Assembly (NCBI GenBank): GCA_028583605.1
Contig: CM053326.1
Span: 34,566,931 to 34,630,930, forward strand
Direction of reading: 5' to 3'
Source of the DNA: Dastarcus helophoroides
Taxonomy: Eukaryota; Arthropoda; Insecta; Coleoptera; Bothrideridae
Length of the DNA stretch: 64,000 nucleotides
Part shown: in pieces, positions 36,396 through 50,600 of the stretch
How the letters are laid out: every line of letters starts with the position of its first letter
Numbering within the stretch: the first letter of the stretch is position 1
Position numbers and translations under genes: made by a program
The notes under the pieces: model-generated
The model's input: only the letters and a program-made list of their open reading frames with translations
Told to the model about the DNA's origin: nothing
Databases searched by the model: none

Positions 36396-39258
36396 CCAGT
36401 CCGTTCCCAAAAAAATAACATGCAATTTTGAGAAAATAGTGTAAATTTCGAATCTATATTTACTTTAAGTTTAAATATTCCCAAAATTTTTCACGAAAGT
36501 CAAAATTTTTGGTTTCATCTTATAATTTCAAGAAAAAAAATCAAATTTTTCTGAGGAATCAGTTATTAAAAATCATTTTAGAAACTTGAAGCAAAGCAAA
36601 AGTTATCGATACTATCGAACATTACTATTGATAGTCGATCTAATCAATAATTCCTGTCAATGTTTAGTGGACATTTTTGAAAAGATAAGTAATCAATTTT
36701 GACAATTTGAGCAGGAAACAATTTATTTGGTTTGATTGTATTATATTATTTTTTATTTTATTATTTTATATAAATTGGGTTATGATTTTTACTTCAACGA
36801 AATTCGGTAACATTCCCATTGAAATTCCATTTGTGCAAAAAGGATTCATAAATGTCAAGTTGTATCGAAAGCTTTCTCCACGCCAAAGAAAAGGTCCCGT
36901 AAGTGCTTCCGCTGGGTGAAGTTTCCCCGAATAGCATTTTCAAGATGTATTATATCATGTAAAGTCGATTCGTAATTTCCAAAACTGTACTGAGAGTCAT
37001 TCAGTGAATTTTATTATTCAGCAGATATTGTTAACGATTTATTACCTAATGTAACGATCAGTTTGCCAATTGTTCTGCTATCGTTCTTTTATAAATATGG
37101 AGACATTCTAAAATATTGAATTTCGTGAATAAAAGTACCCTAAACTAGAACTTGCATTCGATATAGAGGGAATTGAGAGAAGCATAAACCAAAAAAAGAG
37201 ACGTGGAGGTAATCTCTCGAAGATTAAAACGTTCTGCCAACATTGTAGCTTTATTCGGAAAGGTTTAGATCTTAACCTATCCGATAATTAAATTTTTTCC
37301 GGTAAGAGGCGATCCAAGGAATTCCCCTAATTGATTGACAATAAAAAGTAATTCCGTTGCTAGATATTTTATTTACGTTGTAATTATAAGAATGATCTTT
37401 TTGTGAGTGTTTTAATGCTTGATTAAACTGAAATTTTTAAGACTATTTTATAATTCGTTTTTCAAAATTTCAAATACCATGTTGTTTCCATTTCTGTTTT
37501 CTTCCATAATTTTGATTGTAAAGTTATATTTCGACACTTTTTACAAATCTTTTTATTTTGTTGGCGATTATAATCATAATTTTAAAATTTAAAATTTTTG
37601 CCCGTGGACATTTCTACATTAAAGTTAAAATATAAAATACTTCGATATAGCCAAACAAAAGTGGAAATTTTGAATACAAGATTTATAAAAAAAAAGTTAC
37701 ATTTTCTCAAATTTTATTTAATTATTGTATTTCTCAAAAATTATAAAAAAATCTTTGTGTTTTACCTTCAAATTTTAAAAAAGGTCATTTCTGAATTAAA
37801 GCTGAAATTTTGACAAAACCCCTAGTTGAATAAAAATCTAGTTCCTTTAAAAAAAGGTTTGTAAACGAGGAAAAAATGAAATAAATAAGGAATTCTGTGA
37901 CAACAGTTTAGAAGAATTTAAAAAAAAATTGAGTTTCATTTCGAAATTTTGGTTAAATTGGTAAGAAATCTGCAATTCTCAAAATTTAAAAACAAATAAA
38001 ACTACAAAATTGAAATTGTGAAAAAACGCTAAACAATTATTATTGAAAAGATCAGTATTACTTTGCAAATTGACAGATATTTCAGCGGTAAAGTGAAAAT
38101 ATTTGTTGAAAATTCTAGTGGATTTAAAAAATAATACCTACTAATTTTATATCAAAATAGTAGTTTCGACAAAAATGTTAGAGATTTCATAATAAGGTAA
38201 CTACATTTTTAATCAAAGTTGAAATTTGCAAACTAAACTTTTTTTTTTGGCTTCGATTTTTTTTTCAAAAATCCGACTTTAACATCAAAATTTCGAGTGT
38301 AAACTGGAAATTTCATGTAGGACTCGAAACGAAAGTTTAATGTTCGAAAATTTCTAATATCAGTGTAAAGAAAAGCATTTTGCTTCTTGAGATTTCCCAT
38401 TTTTCTCCAAATATTTTAATTTTAGTATGAAAGTTGGATTTTCGACTTGAATTTAATAAAAGAAATCTAAAATTTGACAAAAACTAAATTACTGGATAAA
38501 TCATACAATTTTAAAACGTTTTCCAGAATTTCGAACATAAAAAAATCAAAATTTCACATTTTAAGTAAAAAAACAATTTAGAATTAAAATACATATTTTT
38601 TCGAAATTTCTGGTTATAAAACCCCGATTTCGAAATCCATATCAAAATTATTTGAATGGCTAACTAAAATTTGGAGACAATTTATATTGAAGAAAAACCA
38701 TATTTTAAAAATGTTAACATTTTTTCAAAAGCTTTACCTTAATCTGGACATTTTCAGTTTAAAATTCAAATCTCAACTTAACTTTCAAATTAAAATTTTA
38801 ATTAAACTAAATTTTAGAAATAGAGTAAATGTTTAAATAAACTTGAGACTCATTGAGTTGCAAGAATCAAAGTCAAAAGAACTTTTAATGTTTAAAATAA
38901 CTTTTAGAAAATCTCAAAGTTTCGAGTTTAAAGTGAACGTGTTGCAATGTTGAGATTAGAGTCGAAAATCATGTTAAAATGTACCAAATTTTTAGAGCTG
39001 TATTTCAGATTTTAAAAAATAAGTTTTATTAAAATTTCGAACTTGAGAGAAACTTTTGGGAATATTCGAAAAGTGGTAATTTCAAAAAAAGAGGTGAATT
39101 TTCGAATTTAAAATCCATATTCCGAGAAAAAATCAAAATTTAAGTAGAAAGGTTAAAATTCTAAAAAAAGTGGAAACTTATTTTAAACACGAGATTTCCA
39201 AATGAAAAATGTTGATAACATTTCTATTTAAAGTGAAAATTTCGAGATAAAAAACTTC
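36396..39258. repeat. Mostly AAATTTCGA-type repeat
   Basis: Two repeat stretches (36.40-36.56 and 37.43-39.26 kb) surround about 0.9 kb of plain AT-rich spacer. The second is one of the longest blocks in the window. No open frame has coding character. Confidence 0.6.
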
Positions 39259-39262
39259 ATGT

Positions 39263-39571
39263 TGTTGCGCGTTATCGGTTCGAATGATTAACACTTGATG
39301 AATTGTAACCACTTTATTTCAAAACTGAACTTAGAACACTACAATCGTAATTCACTAACACTGTTTAATTAAATAACTTATTTATTTATTTCTAACTAAC
39401 CCACTAACTAACTGAGGAAAAAGCGACCGCCTTATATAGGTCGCGCTTCGAGTTCTAGAAAAATCCAGCAGATAAGGCTTATCGTTTGCCGAAATTTCTG
39501 GAACACTTATCTGCCGTTTGATTTATTATAGTGGCCGCTTCCCCTAAACTTTATAATTACATTTTGCTACA
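39263..39571 (-). mobile_element. Solo Gypsy-type LTR, copy 2
   Basis: Starts TGTTGCGCGTTATCGG and ends CATTTTGCTACA on the plus strand; 309 bp, homologous to the LTRs at 17.5 and 57.1 kb. Flanks are ATGT (39259-39262) and ATAT (39572-39575), a duplication with one mismatch. Confidence 0.85.
39432..39438 (-). promoter_or_regulatory. LTR TATA box
   Basis: Minus-strand TATATAA at the position corresponding to TATAAATA in the other two LTRs; AATAAA (minus) lies at 39313-39318. Confidence 0.5.
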
Positions 39572-39575
39572 ATAT

Positions 39576-41660
39576 TGAAGATTAGTGGTGGCAGTATCGT
39601 CAGGATCATTTATTAGTCTTGTATTTTATTTGACAGATAAGAGTTTTTTTTTCAATTGTGCAGCCCGCTTAAAAATTTTCCTTTTGAAAGTGGCCCGATG
39701 TCCTAAAAAGGTTGCCAAACGCTGGTCTCGGGGAGTTCTTTAATTTAAACAATGGCCACCTCGCAACCTCTATTGGCAGCCAGTTTTGGGCTGGCAAATA
39801 TGTGTCATTTTGTCCATGAAATAATTATACAAAATGAATGTATTTTCTGAAGTACATATGAACTTCAGAAGTACATATGAACTGTACCTTAAGCTAGGAT
39901 ATCTTGCTGGGGACTTTTGGGACACAGTTAATTACATAATTTGAGCAAAGCTAAAAGATAAGTCACACCGCAGTAATATTTAAAAATATGATAATGGGTC
40001 AAACATTTGAATGAATAATACATTACGTTCTTCCCACAGTTCCAAAGGGCATCTTCCATGTTTATAAGATGAGTAATTCATTTCATGCCGACAGCCAAAT
40101 AAATTATGCCAAAAGTTCGGTTTTTTTCTTCTAATTTAAGTGCCACAATTCCATTAGACTTGGCAAACTTCCTCTAATGATATGGGATGAAAACGGTAAA
40201 GAGATAAAGCTGTTTGTGGAGACAAAGATAACTTGGGAGCGTTTAAAAAGTGGCGAAATTTCCATAAGATAATAAATGAGGCAGGTTAAAGAGTAGGGAA
40301 TTCGTTCAACTGACCGGATGCCAGTTTCCGCTCGAGATTACTTAGGAATACCGTCGGTTTTACGTGACACATGGGCGGTTCGTCAGTTGGCTTTTAAGAT
40401 TTTATGTTTTCCATATTTGCTTATTTTGTGGATGAAGGCGTTTATCTACATATAAACTCAGTTGATATATGAACTCGATTTAGCAAAAAAATTCCTAAAA
40501 TTTAACCCTACCTCGTGATATGCGATGTCTATAAAACATAGATGTTGTCGTTGATGTTAACATGGATAACTAACACGGTGATTAATAAATAAGTGGACAT
40601 TTTAAGAAAAAAAAGTTTATATTTACACTTCATCCTTCAGTCTTACGTTTATTTTGAGTTTAGATATTATGCTTCTCAAAATTTTATTTATTTTGATATT
40701 AGTTTCAAAATATGGATTTTTATCTGAAAACTTTAACTCCTTGTTTAAAATTAAGACCTTAAACCCAAGGTGTAGATTATTTTTCAATTTTCTACAGGTC
40801 TATCAAATATTGGTTGCCGAGCAGAGTTTTCTCCGATAAGTGGAACATATCTATCATATCTAGGTAACCAAGGGCCCTGCTGCAAAAAAAAAATAACTAA
40901 ACTTGTTCGATTTTATCAAATAAAAATATACTTTAAAGGCGGAAGTCTATTTAATAACTATTAAAAATGTTATTATTTCAACTAAAGCCTTGAAAACTTC
41001 AAATTTTAACTGAACAGTTGAACTGAACTTAAAATTTTGATTAAAAATTGAGAAATTTAATTAAATATTTCTAGATTTAGTTTATTACTTGGGATAAATA
41101 CGCGGAAAACTTAATCGAAAAGTTGAACATTTCATTTTTCGGTTTAAAACAAAGTTTTGTTTGAAATTTAAACATTTCAAATGAAAATTTGACTTTCATA
41201 TATTTTGAATTTTAAAATAAAAAATTAAGGTTATCAGGTTATCAAATGATTTACAAATCATTTAAACACTTATTAATTGCTTCCTCTGCAGAATAATTTT
41301 TATTAAAGTTCGACTATTTTTAGAAATGTTGACTTTTTCTCGAATTGACAATGTGTACATCTTTTCTAAACCTTTGCCGCCTTTCTGCTCAAAATTTTTA
41401 CCATATAATTAAGAAATTACAATTTTTATAAAAATTTAAAGATAAAATTTAAAATCTTACTCTTTTTTTCAAAAAATTTACCTTATACTTCCAAAATGTT
41501 TCTCCAAATTTCGAGACTAAATTACTAAGTTCAACTTTTATCTTAAAATTCACATTTTTTCAATCTTCTTTGTGTTTATATTTCAAATTTTTATATTTTT
41601 ATGAAGTTTGACATTCAAATAAAGCTGTCGACTTTTTTCCCAAAATTTTGACTGCCATTT
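39576..41660. other. Spacer, then AAATTTCGA block
   Basis: 39.58-40.88 kb has no recognisable feature. 40.90-41.66 kb is degenerate AAATTTTGA-type repeat. Confidence 0.5.
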
Positions 41661-41667
41661 CAATATT

Positions 41668-43945
41668 TTTTTTAGTTCGATCCACATGCAGGGCAACGCC
41701 ATTATGCCTTCAGAGCACCGCAAGTAGAATGCGGAAACAAGGATAGATAGCGATGACCGGCCTTTTTAAACAAGGAAGGTTGTAATTTTTGGGGACACTT
41801 TCGTTAGGTAACGAATTCCATAACTTGGAAGTTCTATAGAAAAAAAAGTCCCCATAGATAGAAGTCCTCACTGTGTCAAGCTGAGCTGCACAACAATTTG
41901 TTGTCTATGACTGTCTTGTATAAAAATCTTATCCTTGGAGGAAACAATCCAATGTGCGAATATTTCTCATAAAAGTGCTGGTAGAAAAGAGATAAGTCAC
42001 CAACCATCCGCCTCTGCTATCGTGATTCAAAAGGATTGGTCAAACTTTTGTCATCAATTAGGCGAATCGCTCTTCTTTAAATTGAATCGATGAAAGCCAA
42101 AGTGTGCTTTGGGGCTGAACACCAAACATGAGAACAGAATTCTAGTGTTTGCCTAACTTGACCTTTGTATAGAGTGATCAGCGGATGAGGTGTCAAGTAC
42201 TTTTTAGCTCTAAAAAGAAAGTCTAGCTCTGAGAAGCGTACTTGGCAATAACGCGCACATGAACGCCCCAAGAGAAGTTGGTACTTGCATTTATCCTAGG
42301 ATCTTCTTCTTCTTTCTCACTCGTTTTCTGTCCACTCCAGGCCTCTTCCACGCTTCTACATGCTGACACGCTGCGCTTGGTCGCCAATGTGTTACTCTAG
42401 ACGTCCATTTACTTTGATCTTGTCAAGCCACCTGTCCCACCCAATGCCATTTCAGTTCTGCAATCCGTTCTATTATATCTACAACTTTAGTTCTTTGTCG
42501 GATATCTTCATTTCTATTCCTGTACCGCAGACTGATACTGATCTCCTAGGATAGATAGATCAACTTTCATCAGGAGGATTCTACCGCCCATGAGTCTGTT
42601 TGTTGCATTATCCCTTGATGTTTTCTTAGAGAAAACTGAGGCCTTGGAGCCGCGGCGTTGAAGTCGACCAGATGACCTCATTCCAGAACAATTTCGAAAT
42701 CCCGATTACTCATCTGTATCTGCTATTCCCTTAGTTGATCTGAAGCAGCGACGGATAATGGTTTGTTGGAGAAAAAGGATGACACCAGGCTACTATTGTC
42801 TGCGTAGCTGTATATTGGATTGGAAGGTGAAGCTAAGAGAATGTTTATGTGTAATAGAAACAGAGCAGGAGGCAGGACAGACCCCTGAGACACCCTTGCA
42901 TTAAAAGCAAATGTCTCGAATAAAGTGCCATCAAAGATGACCCAAGGATATTTGCCATCGAGAAAACTGGATATCAAATGACAAAGTTCAAGAGGAAGAC
43001 CAGAAGATGTTAATTTGGCAAAAAAATATCGAGGCCAGACCCTGTCGAAGGTCTTTGAGATATCCGGTATCACAATCCAGTCCCATAGGTGAGTTACCGA
43101 TATGAGTAACATGTGCCAGTAGATCGCCAGTTGAGCGTTGTTGTCTAAAACCGTATTGCCCGTCTGAGATGATTCCATTCTTCTCCAGATATTTGAGAAT
43201 CTAGACGTTGACAACATTTTCCATCGCTTTGGATATAATCGGCAACAAAGATACAGGGCGATAGTTGTTAGCCGGATTCCTTTTTCCCTTTTTAGGGGCA
43301 GGCTGCACCCTAGCAGATTTTCAGATATTAGGGAATACACTTTAACTGTAAGAAAGTGTGAACAATTTGCTTAGGACAGGAGTCAAACTTAGAACGTACA
43401 TCTTAACAACAATAGCGGAAGGGCGAAAGCTTTCGATGTGTTGGGCTCTAAAAGAATATTCCTGATTGTATGTTATCTGAAGACAACCTTAGGCTTCAAA
43501 GTACCGACCTCAGGAAGAATAGGAGGTTCTGCGTTTCGAGAATCAAGGTTGGAATTTTTAGCAAACATTAAGGCTAACAGGTCAGACCTTTTTCTTGGAA
43601 GTAGTCCCAATATTGCTGTTGTCATCGAGTAGTAGTGGAAAATTTGACTAGGCAAAATCCTTTCTAATCGACTTTGCAAATCCCCAAAAAGATCTGGAAC
43701 GGTTCGGACCGTTGATAAGCTTCTGGCTCATTTAACGGTCGAATGCCTCGTCAATAACCAGTTTCCAAAAATTTCATGCATCTGCAAAGGTGGTCCGAGC
43801 CTCGACTGTGGGATTATTTCGCTTAACGACGATATGCGCGATTTTTGCAGGACACAGCTCGAGCATATTTTTTGCTGAACCAAGATTTACTGGTGGCAGA
43901 CTTCTATTGGAAATGAAAAATGAGCATTCCATACCAACTGTAATT
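41668..43945 (-). pseudogene. Jockey-like LINE, copy C (5'-truncated, broken)
   Basis: Homologous to copy A over most of its length, truncated at about 43945. The longest minus-strand frame (43340-42723) has SKTFDRVWPRYFFAKL, SSFLDGKYPW, RVSQGSVLP and, at 42795-42806, YADN where the active site should be YADD, so the catalytic pair is lost. The 3' end has the same GTGGAT...A-rich tail at about 41668. Interrupted at 42303-42543 by an RTE-like 3' end. Confidence 0.85.
42303..42543 (-). mobile_element. RTE-like LINE 3' end inserted in copy C, with 9-bp TSD
   Basis: The duplicated target tcctaggat is at 42294-42302 and 42544-42552; copy A has it once, uninterrupted, at the same place. The insert, read on the minus strand, encodes the C-terminal region RNEDIRQRTKVVDIIERIAE, LKWHWVGQVA and WRPSAACQHVEAWKRPG, then ends GTGAGAAAGAAGAAGAAG. 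It is a heavily 5'-truncated copy with a GAA tail. Confidence 0.9.
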
Positions 43946-44960
43946 TGTTGTAAAAATTTAGAGATTCAAAGTCAAAGTTAAAAAAACAAATAATTTTAGG
44001 GACAAAATTTTGACCGCAAACTTAAAATGATGACCCGTTTCAGAAAATGTTTAATGTAAACTTCAAAATTTTTCTTATTTGCTCTAAATTTTGATTTTTT
44101 ATTTCTAACTTTTTTCTAAATATTTCGGCCTTAATTTTCAAATTGTGGCTTTTTTTTAGGTTTTTTGTACTTAAAAATAAAAAAAAATTGTTTCAATAAA
44201 TACATATCTCTTATTTTATTTTACAAACTAAATGTCGATTTAAACATTTTTAACCTTCTTCTCTTAAACTTTCCTAAACTCTAAACTCAAAGGTTTAAAC
44301 ATATATGTTTAAGCTTTTTCTTGAAATTTTGAGTTAAAATTTTTGTAAAGCTCGAGTTCTTTTTTAATATTAACTTTTTTCTCAAACATTACATATAAAG
44401 CGATTTTTTATAGTTTTTTCTAAAATTTTAAATTTATTGAATGTTTCGACTTCTTTCACAAAAGTTCTGGAAATTAAATTTTCTTCTAGAAAATTTAAGT
44501 TCAGAACTTTTTAATGTGTCCGTAAGTAGACATTTCTGTTGTAATTAAAAATTTCGATTTCTTTTTATTGCAGGTTTTAATTCTTAATTTTAAGGAAAAT
44601 GCTCTTTATTAAAAAAAATCTGAATGTCCAGTCACTCAATTTGTTAATATTTTTCTTTTTAAATGACGGCTTTAACCTCATAATTTCGACTTTTGAAGTT
44701 TCGAGCAAACTATGGAAACAGCTTGAACTGGAAGTTTAAGGAAAAAGTGTAAGTTTGAAGATTAAAGTCAAAATTTCTGGAAAAACAAATGATTATTTTT
44801 AGCAAAAGTTCTAAATTTTCTTTGAAGTTAAAATTGTAGGAAAAAACATAGCAACTGCAAATTTTTAAAAATAAAAATTAATCTTAAAAACTTTTTAAAA
44901 CAGTTTTTCTAGAAGTTTTGAATGATATTTCCAGAAAGAAATCGGAGATTTAGATTTAAA
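43946..44960. repeat. Degenerate AAATTTCGA-type repeat block
   Basis: Repeat words throughout; no open frame. Confidence 0.55.
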
Positions 44961-46599
44961 TCAATTAGAAAAACAGATAATGCCGACGGAAGTTCTTTAA
45001 ATAACGTATTTTTTACCGACGAATCATCCTTTTTCCTTCATAGATTTGCAATTATTCAAGTGTTCAGAAAAATATGTACTTGAAGATTCCTGTTAAGAAA
45101 TGAGCTTGTCTATTCCGCCGATGACATATTTTTTGTAAACAACAACTTAACTTTCGACAAAAGTTTAATGTGTACCAAAATAATAATCCGGCTGTTTGAG
45201 CTCTGAACAACAATTTTGTTGTGCGTCATTTTTAGTTTCTGCTCTTATTATATCATTTATTTTTTCCTGTTTTATCTTTCGTCAAAGCAATTGCTTAAAG
45301 AAACCACAACTGTAAAATAGATGCAATTATTGTCACATTACGTAGTTTCAAGTGTATGGAAGAACAAATAATTACACTGCGAAATAATACGTAAAAATTT
45401 GTTGCCTATTTGTTAGCTATATTCGCTCTCCCTAATCAACCCGCTGACGTAATGACGTGTAAACACATACTTTTTAGGTCATCTGTTGACCTATGAAGTT
45501 ATAAACAATGTTTATTAAAAGTGTTGCAAACCAGGAGCGCCCTTTTAGAAGAGTTTACGGGTTCATTTGTCCTTCTTTTAAAAGATCGAATATTTTTTTT
45601 AGATTTTCGGTATCTACTAAACCCTTGGAAAAAATATTTAAAAAATTAATGATATAATAATTGAAACACCCCGTGCAGTGTCCTGAATTAAACTGTACTT
45701 ACTGAGATTAATGTGTTGGATTAAGGCACAATGTGTATATTTTAACAATAAAATTATGTTCAAGTTATTAATTTTCTATACAATTTGTATACTTTGCCCA
45801 TAATAATATAGGATTTAGAGATGGTATTAATGTTTTTATCAAGTGCATTGCGTGTACCTTTGATAAAACATTAGTCGAAGCGTAAGACAACTATCATAAA
45901 TTCGAAATTAGCAAAGAATAATAATTTAATAATATGTTGCATAATCTCTGCATATGTTAGTAATAAAACATGGCAGTTTCCTTCGATTCCGGATATCTCT
46001 ACCACAATTACTACTCCATTTGAGACGTATCCGTTATAAAAAGGACAAAGTACTGTAGTAATAATTGGATGTTGATTTCAGTTCTGTCCTCTTATTTATA
46101 TTTATTTGAGTTGCATTATAAATAATTATTATGTTATCACGGTTGTTGCTATTATAAACTGGTCCGCGATACTTTAATGACAGAAAATAAATATCTTTAA
46201 CTGGTCATTTATTTCACACTGCACGGTTACTTATAATTAGTAATGTATGGCTCAAATATGCAAAAAAGCAAAGTCAACTGAAGAGTTATACGTTCAGAAG
46301 ATCAAAGTTCTCAGGATAGTATACGACATTGACAAGAATTATAATTTAAAATGTTGCACGTTCTTCAAATCTGCAATTTACTTCTTATAAGTATATTATT
46401 CGTGACTTCGTCAGCGAATTTGAAAAAAATAACTGCAATGCAACTGAATGGAAGTTTGAAAACAATTTTAAATTTAAATGAAACTTGATTTTAATTATCA
46501 GTTCAAATTGCAAACTGGTAACGCAATACTGCTAAAATCGGTAATACAGATGCCTACTTTTATGGTAACATTTCGGCGACGTAAGAAGAGAGGTCATTG
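44961..46599. other. Spacer, no gene seen
   Basis: AT-rich with no coding evidence. A gaaacaccccgtgca word near 45664 resembles the dispersed ACACCCTGTATA motif. Confidence 0.5.
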
Positions 46600-46836
46600 C
46601 AAAATAAAAATCACAGAGTTGACACTCTTAGCTTTCCTTATGATTGGATTTTTACATCGTATGAAAAGGTTACAAATGTCATTTAAGTTGATATCAGCTT
46701 GGGTTAAAAAGTAGCCAATTAACTTTTCCGCATCGATACCCATTTTCATCAAAATCACTTCAGTAATTCAATAGTCAAAAGGGACAAACAAACAGACAAA
46801 CACACTTTCGTTTATATGATATTAGTAAAGGATTAC
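46600..46836 (+). mobile_element. RTE/SINE-type 3' terminal fragment
   Basis: Contains atcgatacccattttcatca, then gggacaaacaaacagacaaa and tatgatattagtaaaggatt. This series (a phrase like TTCATCAAAATCGGTTCAGTA, a CAAACAGACAAA run, ATATTAGTA) is the well-known 3' end of many insect RTE elements and the SINEs that borrow it. The 5' border is not clear. Confidence 0.65.
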
Positions 46837-47564
46837 ACACAATTATTATAGAGATCTACTGAAAATATCTCGATTCGAAATTCCCGTAAAGCTTTTCTCC
46901 TTGCTTTCACTCCAGTAATATAAGAGTGGCATGAAAAATAGATAGCTTTTTAATAAACTCTCTGAGAAAATCCTCATAATCAATCTTCAAATAAAATTTT
47001 CAGAGCATTTTACTGCAATAATACCGAGCTGTGTGAGATTCAATAAAGTTCTAGAGAAACTTCAATAAATGGCTTCATTACTTCTTGTTTTTGAACAAAG
47101 TAAATTCACATAATATAGGCAACACGTATTTAGATATTTGAGGTTTCCTAATCATTATATTTCTTGCAAGCATTGTATGTATAATTTTTCTTTCGCTAAT
47201 TAATTAGGAATTACTAATTATATTTTTTGAAAGTTTCTTAAATTTTAGATATTTAAGTTTTGTTAATTATTATATTTCTTGCAAGTATTATATGTATGAT
47301 CTGTCTTTTGCTAATTTACCAAAAATTACTAAAACAATTTTTGATTGTATCTTATGTTTTGGCTTTAAAGTTTAAATTTTGAGAAAAGATTCGAAAAATT
47401 ACAAAAAGTGGTTCAACTTACAAGTCTAGCCGCGAAATTTTTAATGAATTATAAAAAATTATTCTCCACGTTGTATGCTTTCAACAAATAAAACAAATGA
47501 TTGTATTTAAATGTGTCAGCAGAGACGTTAATTGTTGCAAATTTATTCGTTTTATCATTGGATT
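46837..47564. other. Spacer, no gene seen
   Basis: AT-rich. A segment of about 100 bp is loosely repeated (atttcttgcaagcattgtatg at 47159 and atttcttgcaagtattatatg at 47273). Confidence 0.5.
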
Positions 47565-47690
47565 TTTTTTTGGTGGAACGGACTGTTTCTTAATTGCCTT
47601 CAAAAATTGAAATACAAATCTTGTTGCCTGAAACCAAGAAAGACTCTTTCTTGGTTTCAGGGGACAAGATTTGTATTTGAATATTGGAAT
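47565..47690. mobile_element. Penelope-like family B terminus ending in a near-perfect palindrome
   Basis: Starts with ttttttttggtggaacgg as at 9.49 kb. 47606-47643 and 47645-47682 form a 38-bp inverted repeat with about three mismatches and a 1-nt centre. Each arm holds the family's end word ACAAGATTTGTATTT (or its complement). Two termini are fused end to end. No hammerhead core here. Confidence 0.6.
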
Positions 47691-50600
47691 GTTTATTATT
47701 TATTGTTGTATTTATATATGTATACAGTTTATTAGTTATAATTAGAGACCGGATTTTAGGCATAATCAAATCAGGTAAAAAGGTGAGCAAAATGTTAAAT
47801 TAGGCAAAAACGAACAGTTAAAAAAAAGCACTTAAGAGGTAAAACACCCTAAAAAAAGGCATTCACTAGGCCAAAACTCACAATTAACAAGAAAAACATT
47901 GATTGACCATTTTGAACTTTCACCCTAAATTTAAATTAAAATAAATTTAGGAATATACTCCTAAATATTCAGAAGAGATATAATATTTTCAAATGAAATT
48001 CTTAAAACTTCAAGTTCATTCTTCAATTTTCAGAATAAACTCTTAAAATTTCCAGTTCATTCTCCAATTTTCACAATATATCTTAAAATTTTTACTGCTA
48101 AGCTTATTCGATTTTTTTTTCGAAATTTTAACTTTTACATCCGAGGTTTCGTTTGAAGATTACACTTTCCAGAAAAAATCAAAATTTTGAGACTAAAAGT
48201 CAAAACTTCGAGAAGAAATTCATCAGTTTAAGGTTAAGCTTGATTTGTTTTTTGTAGATAATTTAAACTTTGCTAAAATTTGCTCTTTTTTTACTTGAAA
48301 TTTCAATCTTAAGTTTTAAATTTTACTCAAAAAAATGTCGAATTTTGTAGATTAAAAATTTCAAGCTTAAACTCCGCATTTTGAGAAAAAATTCAAATTT
48401 TAGGAAAAACTAGAAATTTATACAAGCATCTTTCGAGAATTGATACAACATTTCGAGAAACACTTTTTGATATTTTACCTGAATAAAATTTTGAATATTC
48501 GACTCTTTACTAAAAATTCAAAATCTCCACCACATCTCCGCCACAATTTTGAGAACACATTTTTCAATATTTTTTTTTAGGAATTTCTTTTATAATTTTC
48601 CTAAAAGGTCAATTAAATTTTAAAAAAATGGCAAAAATGTCGATTCTTTTATAAATTTCGAGTTTACACAAAATTTGACCATTTTTAAAATGTATAACTT
48701 GGGTTTTTTATGGCTTCAACCAATCAATTTACTTCAAAATTTTTAATTTTTTCGTAAAATTTTAACTTCAGAATAAAAAATGTCGATTTTTGTTATGAAT
48801 TATTTATATTTCGATTATGATACCCAAAATTCGACTTTTTCCTTCAGAATTTCGACTTCCAATTGAAAACTTCCGAAAATATATTGAAATTTTTATCTTA
48901 GTTATCAAATTTCAACTCTAATTAAGAATTTTTTTACTTTTAATCACATTTCAATTCTAGATTCATATTTTTAGAAATTGTTGATTTATAAAATTTTTAC
49001 GACATTTTGACTTTAAAAATGCTAAAATTAAAGTTGAAATTCTGAGAACAATTGGCTTGACAACTTTAGTTTTTGTTTCAAAATGTTTACATTAGTAATG
49101 GCCCAAAATTCAAACTTCTCCTTTTGACTTTCTCTCTTGTCATTTAATTTAAAAAAAATCTCCTGGCCATTTTGAGAAAACACTAAAGGTTTCAAGAAAT
49201 GACAAAGTTTTTTTCTGAATTTTGCTTCAAGCCAAAATGTTGAATGTTGTTAGTTTTTTAATAGACTTGATCTTTTGGAAATAGGACATTTTTTCTAGAA
49301 CTTCTAATTTAAACTTGCCTTCTACTTTTTACAGTTTTTCTTTTTCGAAAATGTTGACTTCAAATCTTTTTTACCAAGAATTATGGCTTCTTTTTTTTTG
49401 AGATTTAGGCACTAATTCTAATTGTCAATTTATTTCTAAAATTTAGGAATTTAAAAACCTGAAAATTTCGAGTTTGAACAGGTAAATTTGTTAAAAATTA
49501 ACATATTCCACTTTTTTGAAGTTCAAAATTTCTAAAAAGAGTTAATATTTTCAGAAATGTTTATTAATGAATTCAGTCTGTTTTTTTTAATATAAACTTG
49601 GTTGTAATTAAACTTTTTCTAAAACGACTTTGTCCACTCCAAATGTTGGATTTTCTGGACATTTTGAATTAAAATTCCAAATTTAAAAAACTCGAGATTA
49701 CGTTCAGAATTTCGATATATATCATTTTCCGCGAAATTTCCAGAGTCGAAATTTTAAGAAAATATTTGAGTGTTTAAAGTAAAAACCAAAATTTTAAACT
49801 ATGAATTTGGAGCAAAAAAATTTGAAATATAGGTATACTTCGTATTTAATAGAACAATTGAAACTTATAATTTCCAAAAAAGGTCGACAATTTGAGATTA
49901 AAGGTAAAACTCAAAAATAAAACGATAAATATCTTTACAGTAAAAACCATTTTTCGAAATTGCGAAGAATCAAATGCATTTCGATATTGCAAATTCAAAT
50001 AGCAACAATAATTCTAGAAAATATTAAAATTTTAAGATTAGCCAAATAAAAAACCTAAGAATCGAAGTTGTAGCCAGTTAGAACAAAAATTGGATACTAA
50101 GAGGAAACTTTAACTTACAAAAACATATAATGTTTCAGAATTTAGAAAGAATATCCAAATTCCAAATGTTCGGGTGCAAACTTTTTTGAGATAAAAGTTA
50201 AAATTACGAATTTAAATCGAAATTTGAAAAATATTAAAAAAACCGATTTTTCTCCAGCTGACTTTGAACTATGTCTTTAAATATGACATTTTCCAGAGGC
50301 ATATTTTGCACACAAGTGCGGGTTATAGAAGACAGTCCAAAAATAAATTTTAGAAAAGGGATATATTTCGACGTAATTTTATTTGTATACTCCGAAATTC
50401 ATCTTTTTCTCAACATTTAAGATTTTTTCAAAATTCCTTTTTTTTAGAAACGTCTATCCTAAAAATTTGACTTTCTATGCAAAATTTAAATTTTTTTTCA
50501 GAATTCGTCCTTTCTTAAAATGTTGACTTTTTTTTTTTCAAAATTCGTCTTCTTTTAATTTCCCTTTTATACACAAAACTTGACCTTTTTTTAAAAAATT

